Source: Bacillota bacterium
GTDB lineage: Bacteria; Bacillota; Clostridia; Lachnospirales; Lachnospiraceae
Length of the DNA: 64,000 nt
Assembly: GCA_023415055.1 (NCBI GenBank)
Contig: JAEZLZ010000131.1
Coordinates: forward strand, 21,854-85,853
Reading direction: 5' to 3'
The notes beneath the pieces are model-generated. The model did not search any database, was not told the DNA's origin, and was given only the letters and a program-made list of their open reading frames with translations. Below, piece by piece: positions 17,466 to 25,444 of the stretch. The first letter of the stretch is position 1. Each line of letters starts with the position of its first letter. The position numbers and the translations under genes are program-made.

Positions 17466-18686
17466 ATGGACGTTCAATATGATATTAAAAAAAATATCCC
17501 CGAAACAATAAAAGCAATTAATAATTCCTATGAAGTAAATCAGATTATATATTACGAAAATCAACTAGCCTGTATGTTGTCTTCTCCTCTTATGTTTCTA
17601 GGCGCAATAATAAACTTTTTTCACTTATTCTTTCACAATTCACAGATAAATACCACATTACTCATCGATATGACGATCTTTCTCTTGCTTGGTTTGTCTT
17701 TCGAACTGCTACGAAGAGTTAGATTAAAGGTATCGACGGCCACTTGGATCTTAACCGGTATCTTTTCGAGCTGGTTTCTGTTCATATATCTGCGCTATTA
17801 TTCAATTATAGGTCCTGCTGTCTGGACTATAGCGGTTATCCAGATCGTACTTTCCATATCCAGTTTACGAAAAGCTATGGCAATCACTATAGGCTCCTTT
17901 ACCATAGTTTTCTGCCTCTACACAGTAATTAATAATAAAATCCTAGACTACGAGCTATCTCTATATTATCTGATACCCCAGATAGTTCTGCTGTTATTGC
18001 TCTTACTTATTTTGAGTATAATGCATCGAATTAACAGGGATCGTTATGAAAATCTTTATCGGCAATACCGCTTGGTGAATGATCAAAAAGGTGAGATTAC
18101 TGCTCTATATGAAGAATTGATTGCATCGGAGGATGAACTACGCGAACAAAACAATCAACTTGTCCAATATAACAAACAGTTTATTGCCAGAGAGCAAAAG
18201 CTTCATTCCCTCACAAACTATGATGCTCTTACCGGATTACCCAACCGGTCTCTATTTATAGAACAGCTTCGACAAACGGTTGAGCTGTGCACCCGTAAAT
18301 CCAAGTCATTTTATCTGATTCTATTTGATGTTGATTCCTTTCAAACACTAAATACAACCTTGGATTATCCTGCCGGGGATCAGTATCTTCTATTTGTCAC
18401 CGATCTTATGAAAAAAAAGCTGCAGGAAGAGGATACTCTCTCCAGAATTGACGGAGATGAATTTGCACTTCTCATCCGCAGAGAGATTAATGAGAGCAGA
18501 CTTCTGGAGGAGGCCAACCTGCTGAGGAGCTGCTTCTCCCAACCGTTTCTTTATAACAATACGAATATATGTCTATCCGCAAGCTATGGAATATCCGTAT
18601 TTCCAGGAGCAGGCAGCAACTTTTCAGAAGTATTAAAAAGTGCCGATATAGCATTGAAGGAGGCCAAGAAATCACTAAACCCGTAG
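17466..18686 (+). CDS. Membrane GGDEF-domain protein with degenerate DGDEF motif
   Basis: 406 residues. The N-terminal half has about six transmembrane segments (roughly residues 42-60, 68-84, 92-112, 116-136, 140-156 and 166-184), then a coiled-coil linker (about 195-250) and a GGDEF domain (about 253-402). YDALTGLPNRSLF is canonical. The signature reads D329-G-D-E-F333 instead of GGDEF, and the FKxxND-type segment is FQTLNTTLD. No RxxD inhibitory site is seen. GGDEF domains make c-di-GMP; these changes may reduce or alter activity, turning it into a sensor. The LysR gene follows after 44 nt. Confidence 0.85.
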   Translation: MDVQYDIKKNIPETIKAINNSYEVNQIIYYENQLACMLSSPLMFLGAIINFFHLFFHNSQINTTLLIDMTIFLLLGLSFELLRRVRLKVSTATWILTGIFSSWFLFIYLRYYSIIGPAVWTIAVIQIVLSISSLRKAMAITIGSFTIVFCLYTVINNKILDYELSLYYLIPQIVLLLLLLLILSIMHRINRDRYENLYRQYRLVNDQKGEITALYEELIASEDELREQNNQLVQYNKQFIAREQKLHSLTNYDALTGLPNRSLFIEQLRQTVELCTRKSKSFYLILFDVDSFQTLNTTLDYPAGDQYLLFVTDLMKKKLQEEDTLSRIDGDEFALLIRREINESRLLEEANLLRSCFSQPFLYNNTNICLSASYGISVFPGAGSNFSEVLKSADIALKEAKKSLNP

Positions 18687-18730
18687 GATTCGTTCCAAAT
18701 AATATATACCACAGAGAGAAGGAGAATTAC

Positions 18731-19615
18731 ATGGATATCAATTATGAGTTGTATAAGGTTTTTTATCATGTAGCAAAAAGCTTAAGCTTTTCGGAAGCAG
18801 CAGAGACCCTATTTATTTCTCAGTCTGCGGTCAGCCAGTCGATCAAGACTTTGGAAAAGCGTCTGAATCAGACCCTTTTCATCCGCAGTACAAAGCGTGT
18901 TGCTCTAACAAAGGAAGGAGAGCTGCTGTTAAAGCACATCGAGCCTGCGATCAATCTGATCAGCCGCGGTGAAAATCAACTCTGCGCCGATCCAAAGAGC
19001 GGTGTACAGCTTAGAATCGGAGCCAGTGATACAATTTGCCGTTACTACCTGGTGCCTTATCTAAATAATTTCCATAAAAAGTATCCAAATATTCATATCA
19101 AGGTGACCAATGCTACCTCTTTACAGTGTGCAAAGCTTTTGGAACGTAATGATGTTGATGTCATTGTTACCAACTCACCGAATTCGGCATTGAATAATAT
19201 GATGCAGATTCTACCGGTGAAGGAATTCCGCGATATATTCATAGCAAATCCGGAGGCATTTCCACTGACGGATCGCCCAATCTCACTGCAAGAGCTTCAG
19301 CAAAGGCCTATCTTAATGCTAGATAAGCGTTCCACCACCAGTATGTTTCTTCATAATCTTTTCCTGGAGAATTCTTTGGATCTGGTTCCTGCCATTGAAC
19401 TCAGCAGCAATGATCTACTGATCGATCTTGCCAAGATCGGCTTGGGGATAGCCTTTATCCCTGACTTCTGCGTAAAGGAGCTGAAGGATCTGGCTGTGAT
19501 TCATACAACAAAGGAGATTCCCTCCCGTATGCTGGTGGCTGCCTACAATACGGATATACCGCTTTCTGATGCAGCAAAATACTTCATTGACAGTCTTACT
19601 GATGGAATGGAATGA
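18731..19615 (+). CDS. LysR-family transcriptional regulator
   Basis: 294 residues from the ATG at 18731, behind AGAAGGAG; a longer frame overlapping the GGDEF gene is not credible because LysR proteins begin with the helix-turn-helix. The HTH covers about residues 4-62 (NYELYKVFYHVAKSLSFSEA, ISQSAVSQSIKTLEKRL). The substrate-binding domain starts near residue 93 (LRIGASDTICRYYL). It is very similar in style to the LysR protein at 59842-60735. The target and effector are unknown; neither flanking gene is an obvious divergent target. Confidence 0.92.
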   Translation: MDINYELYKVFYHVAKSLSFSEAAETLFISQSAVSQSIKTLEKRLNQTLFIRSTKRVALTKEGELLLKHIEPAINLISRGENQLCADPKSGVQLRIGASDTICRYYLVPYLNNFHKKYPNIHIKVTNATSLQCAKLLERNDVDVIVTNSPNSALNNMMQILPVKEFRDIFIANPEAFPLTDRPISLQELQQRPILMLDKRSTTSMFLHNLFLENSLDLVPAIELSSNDLLIDLAKIGLGIAFIPDFCVKELKDLAVIHTTKEIPSRMLVAAYNTDIPLSDAAKYFIDSLTDGME

Positions 19616-19666
19616 ACCCGGTGTTTACTGTTACAATGATGAATAACGATATTGTATGAATCGAAA

Positions 19667-19714
19667 GAGCCGTGGGGCGAAGACAGATCAATACCTGACT
19701 TCACTCCATGGCTC
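19667..19714 (+). terminator. Hairpin after the LysR gene
   Basis: GAGCCGTGG (19667-19675) pairs with CCATGGCTC (19706-19714), allowing one G-U pair. No clear T-run follows, so its role as a terminator is uncertain. Confidence 0.4.
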
Positions 19715-19775
19715 AATTAACTTATATGATTCACTTACTATCGTCTCCCAGAATATCTTCCAGGATCGCTTGTCC

Positions 19776-20255
19776 CTACTTACTTAATTCTTTTATCCGG
19801 CGCTGTATAATCGCATTGTAATTCAGAACCTGTCTCTCATACTCCTCATTCATATATCTTGAGGTTATCATAAAGTCAGCGGTTGCTCTGTTGTTTGCTA
19901 CCGGTATGTCATACACCGCCGCAATACGAAGCAGCGCCTTTACATCCGGATCATGGGGTTGGGACTCCAGCGGATCCCAGAAAAAGATTACAAAATCGAT
20001 ATTACCCTCTACGATTCTGGATCCGATCTGTTGATCTCCACCCAGAGGACCGCTATTATAAGCCTTTACCGGAAGCTCCGTCTTATCTGCGATCATCCTT
20101 GCAGTCGTTCCGGTTCCACAAAGAAAATGATTCTTTAAAATGTCTTTGTTTGCTTCCACCCATTCCACCAGCTCCTTCTTCTTGCTGTCATGTGCAATAA
20201 GCGCAATATGCTTTTGTTTCTCAATCGTAAAGCTGATGTATTCATCCTCAAGCAT
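19776..20255 (-). CDS. mgsA: Methylglyoxal synthase
   Basis: 159 residues from the ATG at 20255, with GAGAGG upstream. It converts dihydroxyacetone phosphate to methylglyoxal plus phosphate, an overflow bypass of lower glycolysis. Family motifs include IALIAHDSKKKEL, CGTGTTARMI, the catalytic segment GPLGGDQQIG, DFVIFFWDPLESQPHDPDV, and the C-terminal PVANNRATADFMI. The length is normal. It is transcribed alone. Confidence 0.95.
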   Translation of the reverse strand: MLEDEYISFTIEKQKHIALIAHDSKKKELVEWVEANKDILKNHFLCGTGTTARMIADKTELPVKAYNSGPLGGDQQIGSRIVEGNIDFVIFFWDPLESQPHDPDVKALLRIAAVYDIPVANNRATADFMITSRYMNEEYERQVLNYNAIIQRRIKELSK

Positions 20256-20405
20256 ATAATATACCTCTCTTCCCATTCCTTAGTGCTGATAAACTTATTA
20301 TTTATTATAATCATACCGAAAAATCGTTATTAGCGCAAGAGTAATTACGTAAAATCCATGATAATACGCATAAAAATATGCTTCGCTTATATTTATCATT
20401 ACACA

Positions 20406-20445
20406 AGAAGTGCTGTAACACCTTTTCAGGTATTACAGCACTTCT
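20406..20445. terminator. Strong hairpin downstream of the PTS operon
   Basis: AGAAGTGCTGTAA pairs with TTACAGCACTTCT around a CACC/GGTA inner stem. It lies 75 nt past the stop of the EIICB gene. The T-run is weak on both strands, but position and stability suggest the end of the operon. Confidence 0.6.
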
Positions 20446-20520
20446 GTGCTACCTAACAGCATACTTCTTCACTTACCGTGAATATAGGATAGTTTCTATG
20501 CAAATGGTAAATAAGCATGT

Positions 20521-21951
20521 TTATAACATCTTCTTGAGTTCATCCGCAACAAATTGTACCTGAGTTCCGATAACAACCTGAACGCTGGTCTTGCTCGGTC
20601 TGATGACACCTGCAACACCTGCTGCCTTAATCTTCTTCTCATCAACAGCAGTATAATCCTTAACTTCGATACGAAGTCTGGTTATGCAGTTATCAACGGA
20701 TGCGATATTACCTTTTCCGCCAAGACCTTCTAAAACCTTAGTTGCAACTGCCGTGAAATCATTATTGGAAAGAGTTGCATGCATTTCTTCATCATTAACG
20801 TCATCATCTTCTCTACCGGGTGTCTTCAGATTGAACTTGGTAATCATGAAGCGGAAGATTGCATAATAAAGAACGAAGAATACAAGGCCGATCGGGATTA
20901 ATAACCAAGGATTCTGAGCCATGGGTGCTTTTAAACTTAAAACAAAGTCGATTAAGCCGGCGCTGAAATTAAAGCCCGCTCTTGCCGGTAACAATGCTAC
21001 GATAAAGCAAGAGATACCTGTTAAAAGCGCATGTACTAAATAAAGTGCAGGAGCAAGGAACATAAAGGAGAATTCCAGGGGCTCTGTTACACCTGTTAAG
21101 AAGGAACAGAGTGCTGCTGCCATAAGTAAGGATGCTGCGATCTTCTTTTTCTTGGTCTTAGCTGTATGATACATAGCAAGAGCTGCTCCGGGAAGACCGA
21201 ACATCATAACCGGGAAGAAACCAGCCATATACATACCAGTCTCACCTAAGGTACCTTTACCGGACCAGAAATTAGCAAGGTCATTGATACCTGCAAGGTC
21301 AAACCAGAATACGTTATTCAATGCGTGATGAAGACCGGTAGGAATTAATAAACGGTTAGCAAAACCATAAATACCTGCACCTACTGCGCCAGTGCTGATG
21401 ATTGCCTTACCAAAGGAAACGAGTGCCCCATACAGGAAGGGCCATACAAAGAACAAAACTACGCTTGCTACAATTGTTACGCCTGCAGTTACAATCGCAA
21501 CAAATCGTTTACCACTGAAGAATGCAAGTGCCGTCGGCAGCTTGATATTCTTAAAGCGATTATAGCAGCCAGAACCAATTAAACCAGCCAAGATACCGAT
21601 GAATGCATTTGCGATCTTTGCGAATGCAATGTCTGCGTCAGCACCGGTAAACATAGCTACTGCACCACTGGAAAGAAGCGTTGTGAACATCAGCCAAGAT
21701 ACCAAGCCTGCAAGTCCGGCTGTACCGTCATTGTCATCGGACATTCCGACTGCAACACCAATGGCAAATAAGAGTGCCATGTTATCAATGATTGCTGATC
21801 CTGCTTTTACTAAGAAAGCTGCTGCTACGTTATTAGCACCCCAACCGCTCGGGTCAATCCAATATCCAAGACCCAGCATGATACCTGCAACAGGCAAACA
21901 TGCAACCGGCAGCATTAATGATTTTCCTAGTCTCTGTAAAAATTTCATCAT
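20521..21951 (-). CDS. PTS EIICB component, glucose / N-acetylglucosamine family
   Basis: 476 residues. The EIIC membrane domain (about 1-370, ten or so hydrophobic segments) contains IPTGLHHALNNVFWFD and TGVTEPLEFSFMF, typical of the glucose/glucosamine/GlcNAc permease superfamily. A linker leads to an EIIB domain at about 395-476 with the phosphorylated C422 in VDNCITRLRIEVKD. The matching EIIA and HPr are encoded just upstream in the same operon. The exact sugar (glucose or GlcNAc) cannot be fixed by eye. Confidence 0.92.
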   Translation of the reverse strand: MMKFLQRLGKSLMLPVACLPVAGIMLGLGYWIDPSGWGANNVAAAFLVKAGSAIIDNMALLFAIGVAVGMSDDNDGTAGLAGLVSWLMFTTLLSSGAVAMFTGADADIAFAKIANAFIGILAGLIGSGCYNRFKNIKLPTALAFFSGKRFVAIVTAGVTIVASVVLFFVWPFLYGALVSFGKAIISTGAVGAGIYGFANRLLIPTGLHHALNNVFWFDLAGINDLANFWSGKGTLGETGMYMAGFFPVMMFGLPGAALAMYHTAKTKKKKIAASLLMAAALCSFLTGVTEPLEFSFMFLAPALYLVHALLTGISCFIVALLPARAGFNFSAGLIDFVLSLKAPMAQNPWLLIPIGLVFFVLYYAIFRFMITKFNLKTPGREDDDVNDEEMHATLSNNDFTAVATKVLEGLGGKGNIASVDNCITRLRIEVKDYTAVDEKKIKAAGVAGVIRPSKTSVQVVIGTQVQFVADELKKML

Positions 21952-22001
21952 ATTGTCTACTCCTCCTTAAATTTTTGCTGTTTTACAGCACTTATTTATT
22001 T

Positions 22002-22259
22002 TTATAAATTTTCATTTAAGAAAATCCTTATGGTTTCCGAAGCTTCCGCTTCGTCAGGGCCATCGATGATAATCGTAACTTCTTCCCCATTCTTAATTCC
22101 AAGAGCCATAATCCCTATAATGCTCTTCGCGTTACTTTCCATCGTTCCCTTCTTTATCGTTATGTTACTGTCGAATCCGGTTACCGTCTTCACTAGTAGT
22201 CCTGCGGGTCGTGCATGTAAGCCAATCTCATCCGTTACTACATATTTGATTTCCTTCAT
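22002..22259 (-). CDS. ptsH: HPr phosphocarrier protein
   Basis: 85 residues, the full HPr length. H15 in EIGLHARPAG is the site phosphorylated by Enzyme I, and S46 in NAKSIIGIM is the regulatory serine used by HPr kinase in Firmicutes, so this copy can also serve carbon catabolite control. It lies between the EIIA and EIICB genes, not beside ptsI, so it may be an operon-dedicated HPr. GAGGACG precedes the start. Confidence 0.94.
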   Translation of the reverse strand: MKEIKYVVTDEIGLHARPAGLLVKTVTGFDSNITIKKGTMESNAKSIIGIMALGIKNGEEVTIIIDGPDEAEASETIRIFLNENL

Positions 22260-22297
22260 CCGGTCGTCCTCCTTTCATGTAAAAGTTCAGCTTCAGG

Positions 22298-22795
22298 TCA
22301 TTTCTTTAAGGTCATAATTTTATCTAATTCCTTTACTGCTCCTCCGGTATGCGGACGTAATTCAGAGTAATCTGTCATATTACAGATAACGACCGGAGTG
22401 ATCAGCTCATAACCTGCTGCTTTAATCTTTTCCATATCGAATTCCAGAAGTAAATCCCCGGCTCTGACAATATCACCGGATTTCACATGAGCTTTAAAAT
22501 TCTCGCCCTGCAGCTTAACCGTATCTAGACCTACATGGATCAATACCTCCGTACCCTGTACTGATTTGAGGCTGATCGCATGCTTAGTCTCAAACAACAT
22601 CGATACTGTACCATCAACCGGTGCAACTACTCTTCCTTTGTTTGGCAGGATTGCAATACCGTCTCCTACGATTTTTTCCCGAAATACAGGATCATTCACT
22701 TCTGTAATAGCATAGACGGTACCTTCCATCGGCGCTTGTATTTCTATGCCTTTGTCTTTTCCTAATCCTAATTTCTCCATCCATGTATTTAGCAT
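22298..22795 (-). CDS. crr: PTS EIIA component, glucose type
   Basis: 165 residues matching stand-alone EIIA-Glc. The active-site pair is H72 (FETKHAISLKS) and H87 (EVLIHVGLDTV), the latter being the phosphorylated residue. It relays phosphate from HPr to the EIIB domain of the EIICB encoded downstream. It starts 9 nt after the antiterminator gene, so it is co-transcribed with it. Confidence 0.93.
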   Translation of the reverse strand: MLNTWMEKLGLGKDKGIEIQAPMEGTVYAITEVNDPVFREKIVGDGIAILPNKGRVVAPVDGTVSMLFETKHAISLKSVQGTEVLIHVGLDTVKLQGENFKAHVKSGDIVRAGDLLLEFDMEKIKAAGYELITPVVICNMTDYSELRPHTGGAVKELDKIMTLKK

Positions 22796-22804
22796 ATTAA
22801 CCTC

Positions 22805-23650
22805 CTAGTCCTTCGAACGATTTCCCAAAACCACCCTTCGAATGTGTATCGATAGCATTGCCAATTCTTCGACAACAATCACATCCTCAAAGCTCGCCTT
22901 CAGATAATCTGCTATTTTCTCGCTACATTGAAACTCAAGAGGGTAGAGATTCTTCACCATCTCACAAAATTCCATATCAATGTTATCTAACTGCTCACGG
23001 CTTAAGATACGCTGTACCAGGAATCTCAGATGGGTTACAAATCTTTCATAATGCAGCGAATTTGCTTCAAGAATAATTCCGAAATCGTCCTTTACAATTT
23101 GTAACACCTGCGGAAGTAGCTTCGTTATGTTCATGGTTTGGCTCATAACGGTATTATATTCCGCATTCACTATATGAAGCGCAATTGATGCTGCTTCATC
23201 CACCGGCAAACGGATACCCAGCCGTTTGTCAATCAGGGCAATGGCAAATTCACCGATCAGATATTCCTGCCGGTATAGCCGTTGTACATCCCAAAGCAGC
23301 GGATTGTCAAATAACATCTCCTGACGAAAACGCTCAATAGCAAAATTAATATGATCCGTCAGGGTGATATAGATGTTTGGGTTAAGCTTGCGGTTCAAAA
23401 CTTTATCTGCATAAGTAATAATCTCGTTGGAAACCTGAATATGCTCCAACGGAAGGTTTTCAACCAATTCTTTGAATTTATCTACCGCATTCTGGCTCTC
23501 AAGATAAAATATCTTTTCGATTAAAGTCGGTTCGATTTCTCTTCCCTGCTTAGCATGGAAGCCGATGCCCTTACCCATAATGACAACTTCCTTGCCCTTC
23601 TGGTCATATGCACTTACCACGTTGTTGTTGATGATACGCTCAACTTGCAT
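22805..23650 (-). CDS. BglG/LicT-family transcription antiterminator
   Basis: 281 residues. The N-terminal RNA-binding domain (about 1-58, ERIINNNVVSAYDQKGKEVV then MGKGIGFHAKQG) is followed by two PRD domains with conserved histidines (LTDHINFAIERF near 104, EAASIALHIVNAE near 163, and LSIHIRRVV near 272). PTS phosphorylation of these histidines controls dimerisation. Its RNA target and a terminator lie directly upstream at 23716-23781, so it should allow transcription of its own PTS operon when sugar is present. Confidence 0.94.
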   Translation of the reverse strand: MQVERIINNNVVSAYDQKGKEVVIMGKGIGFHAKQGREIEPTLIEKIFYLESQNAVDKFKELVENLPLEHIQVSNEIITYADKVLNRKLNPNIYITLTDHINFAIERFRQEMLFDNPLLWDVQRLYRQEYLIGEFAIALIDKRLGIRLPVDEAASIALHIVNAEYNTVMSQTMNITKLLPQVLQIVKDDFGIILEANSLHYERFVTHLRFLVQRILSREQLDNIDMEFCEMVKNLYPLEFQCSEKIADYLKASFEDVIVVEELAMLSIHIRRVVLGNRSKD

Positions 23651-23715
23651 CTTTAAACCTCCAAAGATATATCGGATGAATTGAAACTCAATTCACTTAC
23701 CAATTGATACAAAAA

Positions 23716-23759
23716 AAAACCAAATCGATGGAATCATAGTGTTCCATTAATTTGGTTTT
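23716..23759 (-). terminator. Leader terminator controlled by the LicT-type protein
   Basis: On the minus strand AAAACCAAAT...ATGGAA pairs with TTCCAT...ATTTGGTTTT and is followed by a run of T. The 5' arm overlaps the antiterminator-binding RNA element next to it, so the two structures exclude each other. Confidence 0.9.
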
Positions 23760-23781
23760 GCCTGCTAGCCAGTAACAATCC
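23754..23781 (-). promoter_or_regulatory. Ribonucleic antiterminator (RAT) element for the PTS operon
   Basis: The minus strand reads GGATTGTTACTG, then GCTAGCAGGCAAAACC, which follows the bgl/lic RAT consensus (GGATTGTTACTG...CAGGCAAAACC) very closely. The last nine bases overlap the leader terminator. Binding of the encoded BglG/LicT-type protein should stabilise this hairpin. Confidence 0.92.
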
Positions 23782-23944
23782 ATTTCTTAATTTATTATTA
23801 ATATATCAATAAAAGTGCTGTATGTCAATAAGAATTTTATAATTTTCTTGTCAATTGTAACTAATTGCTGTTCATCCACTTCAGATATCCTTTAAATAGT
23901 GCACAATACAGCGGAGTAAAACGGCTCTCTTCCAAGAAAAACGA

Positions 23945-25201
23945 TCAACATTTTGCTTTCTTTTTGCGGAAAGTTTCGATCACCGGAAGCATAACAGCGG
24001 CAACGATACCGGCTGAAAATCCCGTATTATACAGATTCATTCCACCGTGTAAAATACCGGAATTGAGAACTACAGAGGAATTAATAAACCCGGCTGCAAC
24101 ACCATAGATCCAACCGTAATGCCCACTGATCGGAGCTAATCCGGTTCCGAACAGTGCTGCCAGAATAATATGCGGATCGTAAATGTTCCATATCTTTGTC
24201 ATACTACCGATTGCTACACCTAAGAAGATCGGCAGGATGTTACGAAGGTGCTTACCATAAGCACCAAAGCTCATAACCGTAAGAATTCCGCCGATACTCG
24301 GTCCGTTCAAATCCCCGCCAATGATCAATACATAGGTCATAGCTGCAAAACCATTCAGTCCCATGTTGAACAATGCAGTACCAAAGTCTTCCATGATAAC
24401 AAAATCCATTTTAGCGACCCCTGAATAGGTGAACAGTCTGCGAAGAGAGGTGAATATATTCTTATTCAGAATAAAACCCAATAAAATCATGGATAAAAAC
24501 AGAAATGACAGAAGAATCCCAAACAGCAAATTATTGCCTTTACTCCAGATTAACTGACTGTAAGAAACAAATCCATAGGAACGAAAAATAGATATGTATA
24601 CCGTACCAAGCAGCCCTGCAGTAAAACCGACATTATAAAGATTAAATCCCTTATGAACATGAAAGAGAGATGCAGAAAGCGGCGGAAGCAAAAATCCGAT
24701 ACTTAGTCCGACGATAATACCGAATATAATTTTAACAGGTAAGGATACATCGAGACCAAAGAAAATCTCGGATATAACCGGTGCAAGACTGGTACCAAAA
24801 AAAGCTGTATGGATATGCTGAGATATTTTTTCTTTCTTTACTACTGCGTAGAGAACCACCCCTATTATGATCAGCCAGATATTAAACATGTTTTTACCGA
24901 ACAGTGCAAATCCGCCCATCAGGTAAATAGCTGCAATGGAACTGCCACTGATTTCAACCTTAAGAACATACAAGATTGTAACCGTAAGTAACATTATCAT
25001 ACCGGCATTGACGAATGCAGCTCCGATACCTCCGACCGCAATATAATCTGTAATCAATACATCAGGTTCCGTGATGATCCTTCCTATTCCCTTCAGAATA
25101 TGATTCGGTGAATCCGAAGCCAATCCAAAAAAAACGAAAACCAACGAATATACGGCAAAAAGGATATATCTGAATCGATTTTGTATTACAGCTTTTATAA
25201 T
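23945..25201 (-). CDS. DUF1576-like polytopic membrane protein, apparent ATT start
   Basis: About 418 residues with ten or more hydrophobic segments and two related halves: GMNLYNTGFSAGIVAAV near the end echoes GFNLYNVGFTAGLLGTV in the middle, which suggests internal duplication. From memory this is the family catalogued as DUF1576, of unknown function. The first standard start (TTG at 25144) would cut into a hydrophobic segment (YILFAVYSLVFVFFGLA). The frame runs back to a TGA at 25207-25205, and AAGGAG stands exactly 8 nt before an ATT codon at 25201-25199, which I take as the likely start. Monocistronic. Confidence 0.75.
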   Translation of the reverse strand: MIKAVIQNRFRYILFAVYSLVFVFFGLASDSPNHILKGIGRIITEPDVLITDYIAVGGIGAAFVNAGMIMLLTVTILYVLKVEISGSSIAAIYLMGGFALFGKNMFNIWLIIIGVVLYAVVKKEKISQHIHTAFFGTSLAPVISEIFFGLDVSLPVKIIFGIIVGLSIGFLLPPLSASLFHVHKGFNLYNVGFTAGLLGTVYISIFRSYGFVSYSQLIWSKGNNLLFGILLSFLFLSMILLGFILNKNIFTSLRRLFTYSGVAKMDFVIMEDFGTALFNMGLNGFAAMTYVLIIGGDLNGPSIGGILTVMSFGAYGKHLRNILPIFLGVAIGSMTKIWNIYDPHIILAALFGTGLAPISGHYGWIYGVAAGFINSSVVLNSGILHGGMNLYNTGFSAGIVAAVMLPVIETFRKKKAKC

Positions 25202-25345
25202 TCTTCACACTCCTTCAGCTTTAATTTATTTATTTCTTTCAGCTACTTATGATACCATTTTCCCTGTGATCGAATTATAACATACCCTTTCTTGTCCCGG
25301 CAATTTGCAAATATGAAATGTTATACTTTTTTAAGATTTATGAAT

Positions 25346-25388
25346 AAAAATGCCCGAAAGAACTTTATATAGGTCCTTCCGAGCATTT
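25346..25388 (-). terminator. Terminator after the 536-residue membrane protein gene
   Basis: On the minus strand AAAATGCTCGGAAGGA pairs with TTCTTTCGGGCATTTT, followed by TATT. It lies 57 nt past the stop of the gene ending at 25445. Confidence 0.75.
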
Positions 25389-25390
25389 TA

Positions 25391-25430
25391 TTCATGACAA
25401 TAGAAAGTTCGCGATGCGTGCTTTCTATCG
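25391..25430 (-). repeat. Dispersed palindromic repeat, copy 2
   Basis: Same unit as at 1214-1253 but in the opposite orientation: read on the minus strand it is GATAGAAAGCACGC, ATCGCGAACTTTCTATT, then GTCATGAA. It lies between the terminator above and the stop codon of the next gene. Confidence 0.8.
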
Positions 25431-25444
25431 TTTATTCTAGAATA

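Noticed and set aside
17325..17564. 79-residue minus-strand frame between purL and the GGDEF gene
   Set aside because: Very AT-rich, overlaps the start of the GGDEF gene, no ribosome binding site.
18569..18730. Extended N-terminus of the LysR gene overlapping the GGDEF gene
   Set aside because: The conserved helix-turn-helix begins right after the ATG at 18731, which has AGAAGGAG in front.
20361..20400. AT-rich hairpin with a GCTTCGC tip near the PTS terminator, possibly a repeat copy
   Set aside because: The arms do not match the GATAGAAAG/CTTTCTATT arms of the repeat family, so membership cannot be supported.
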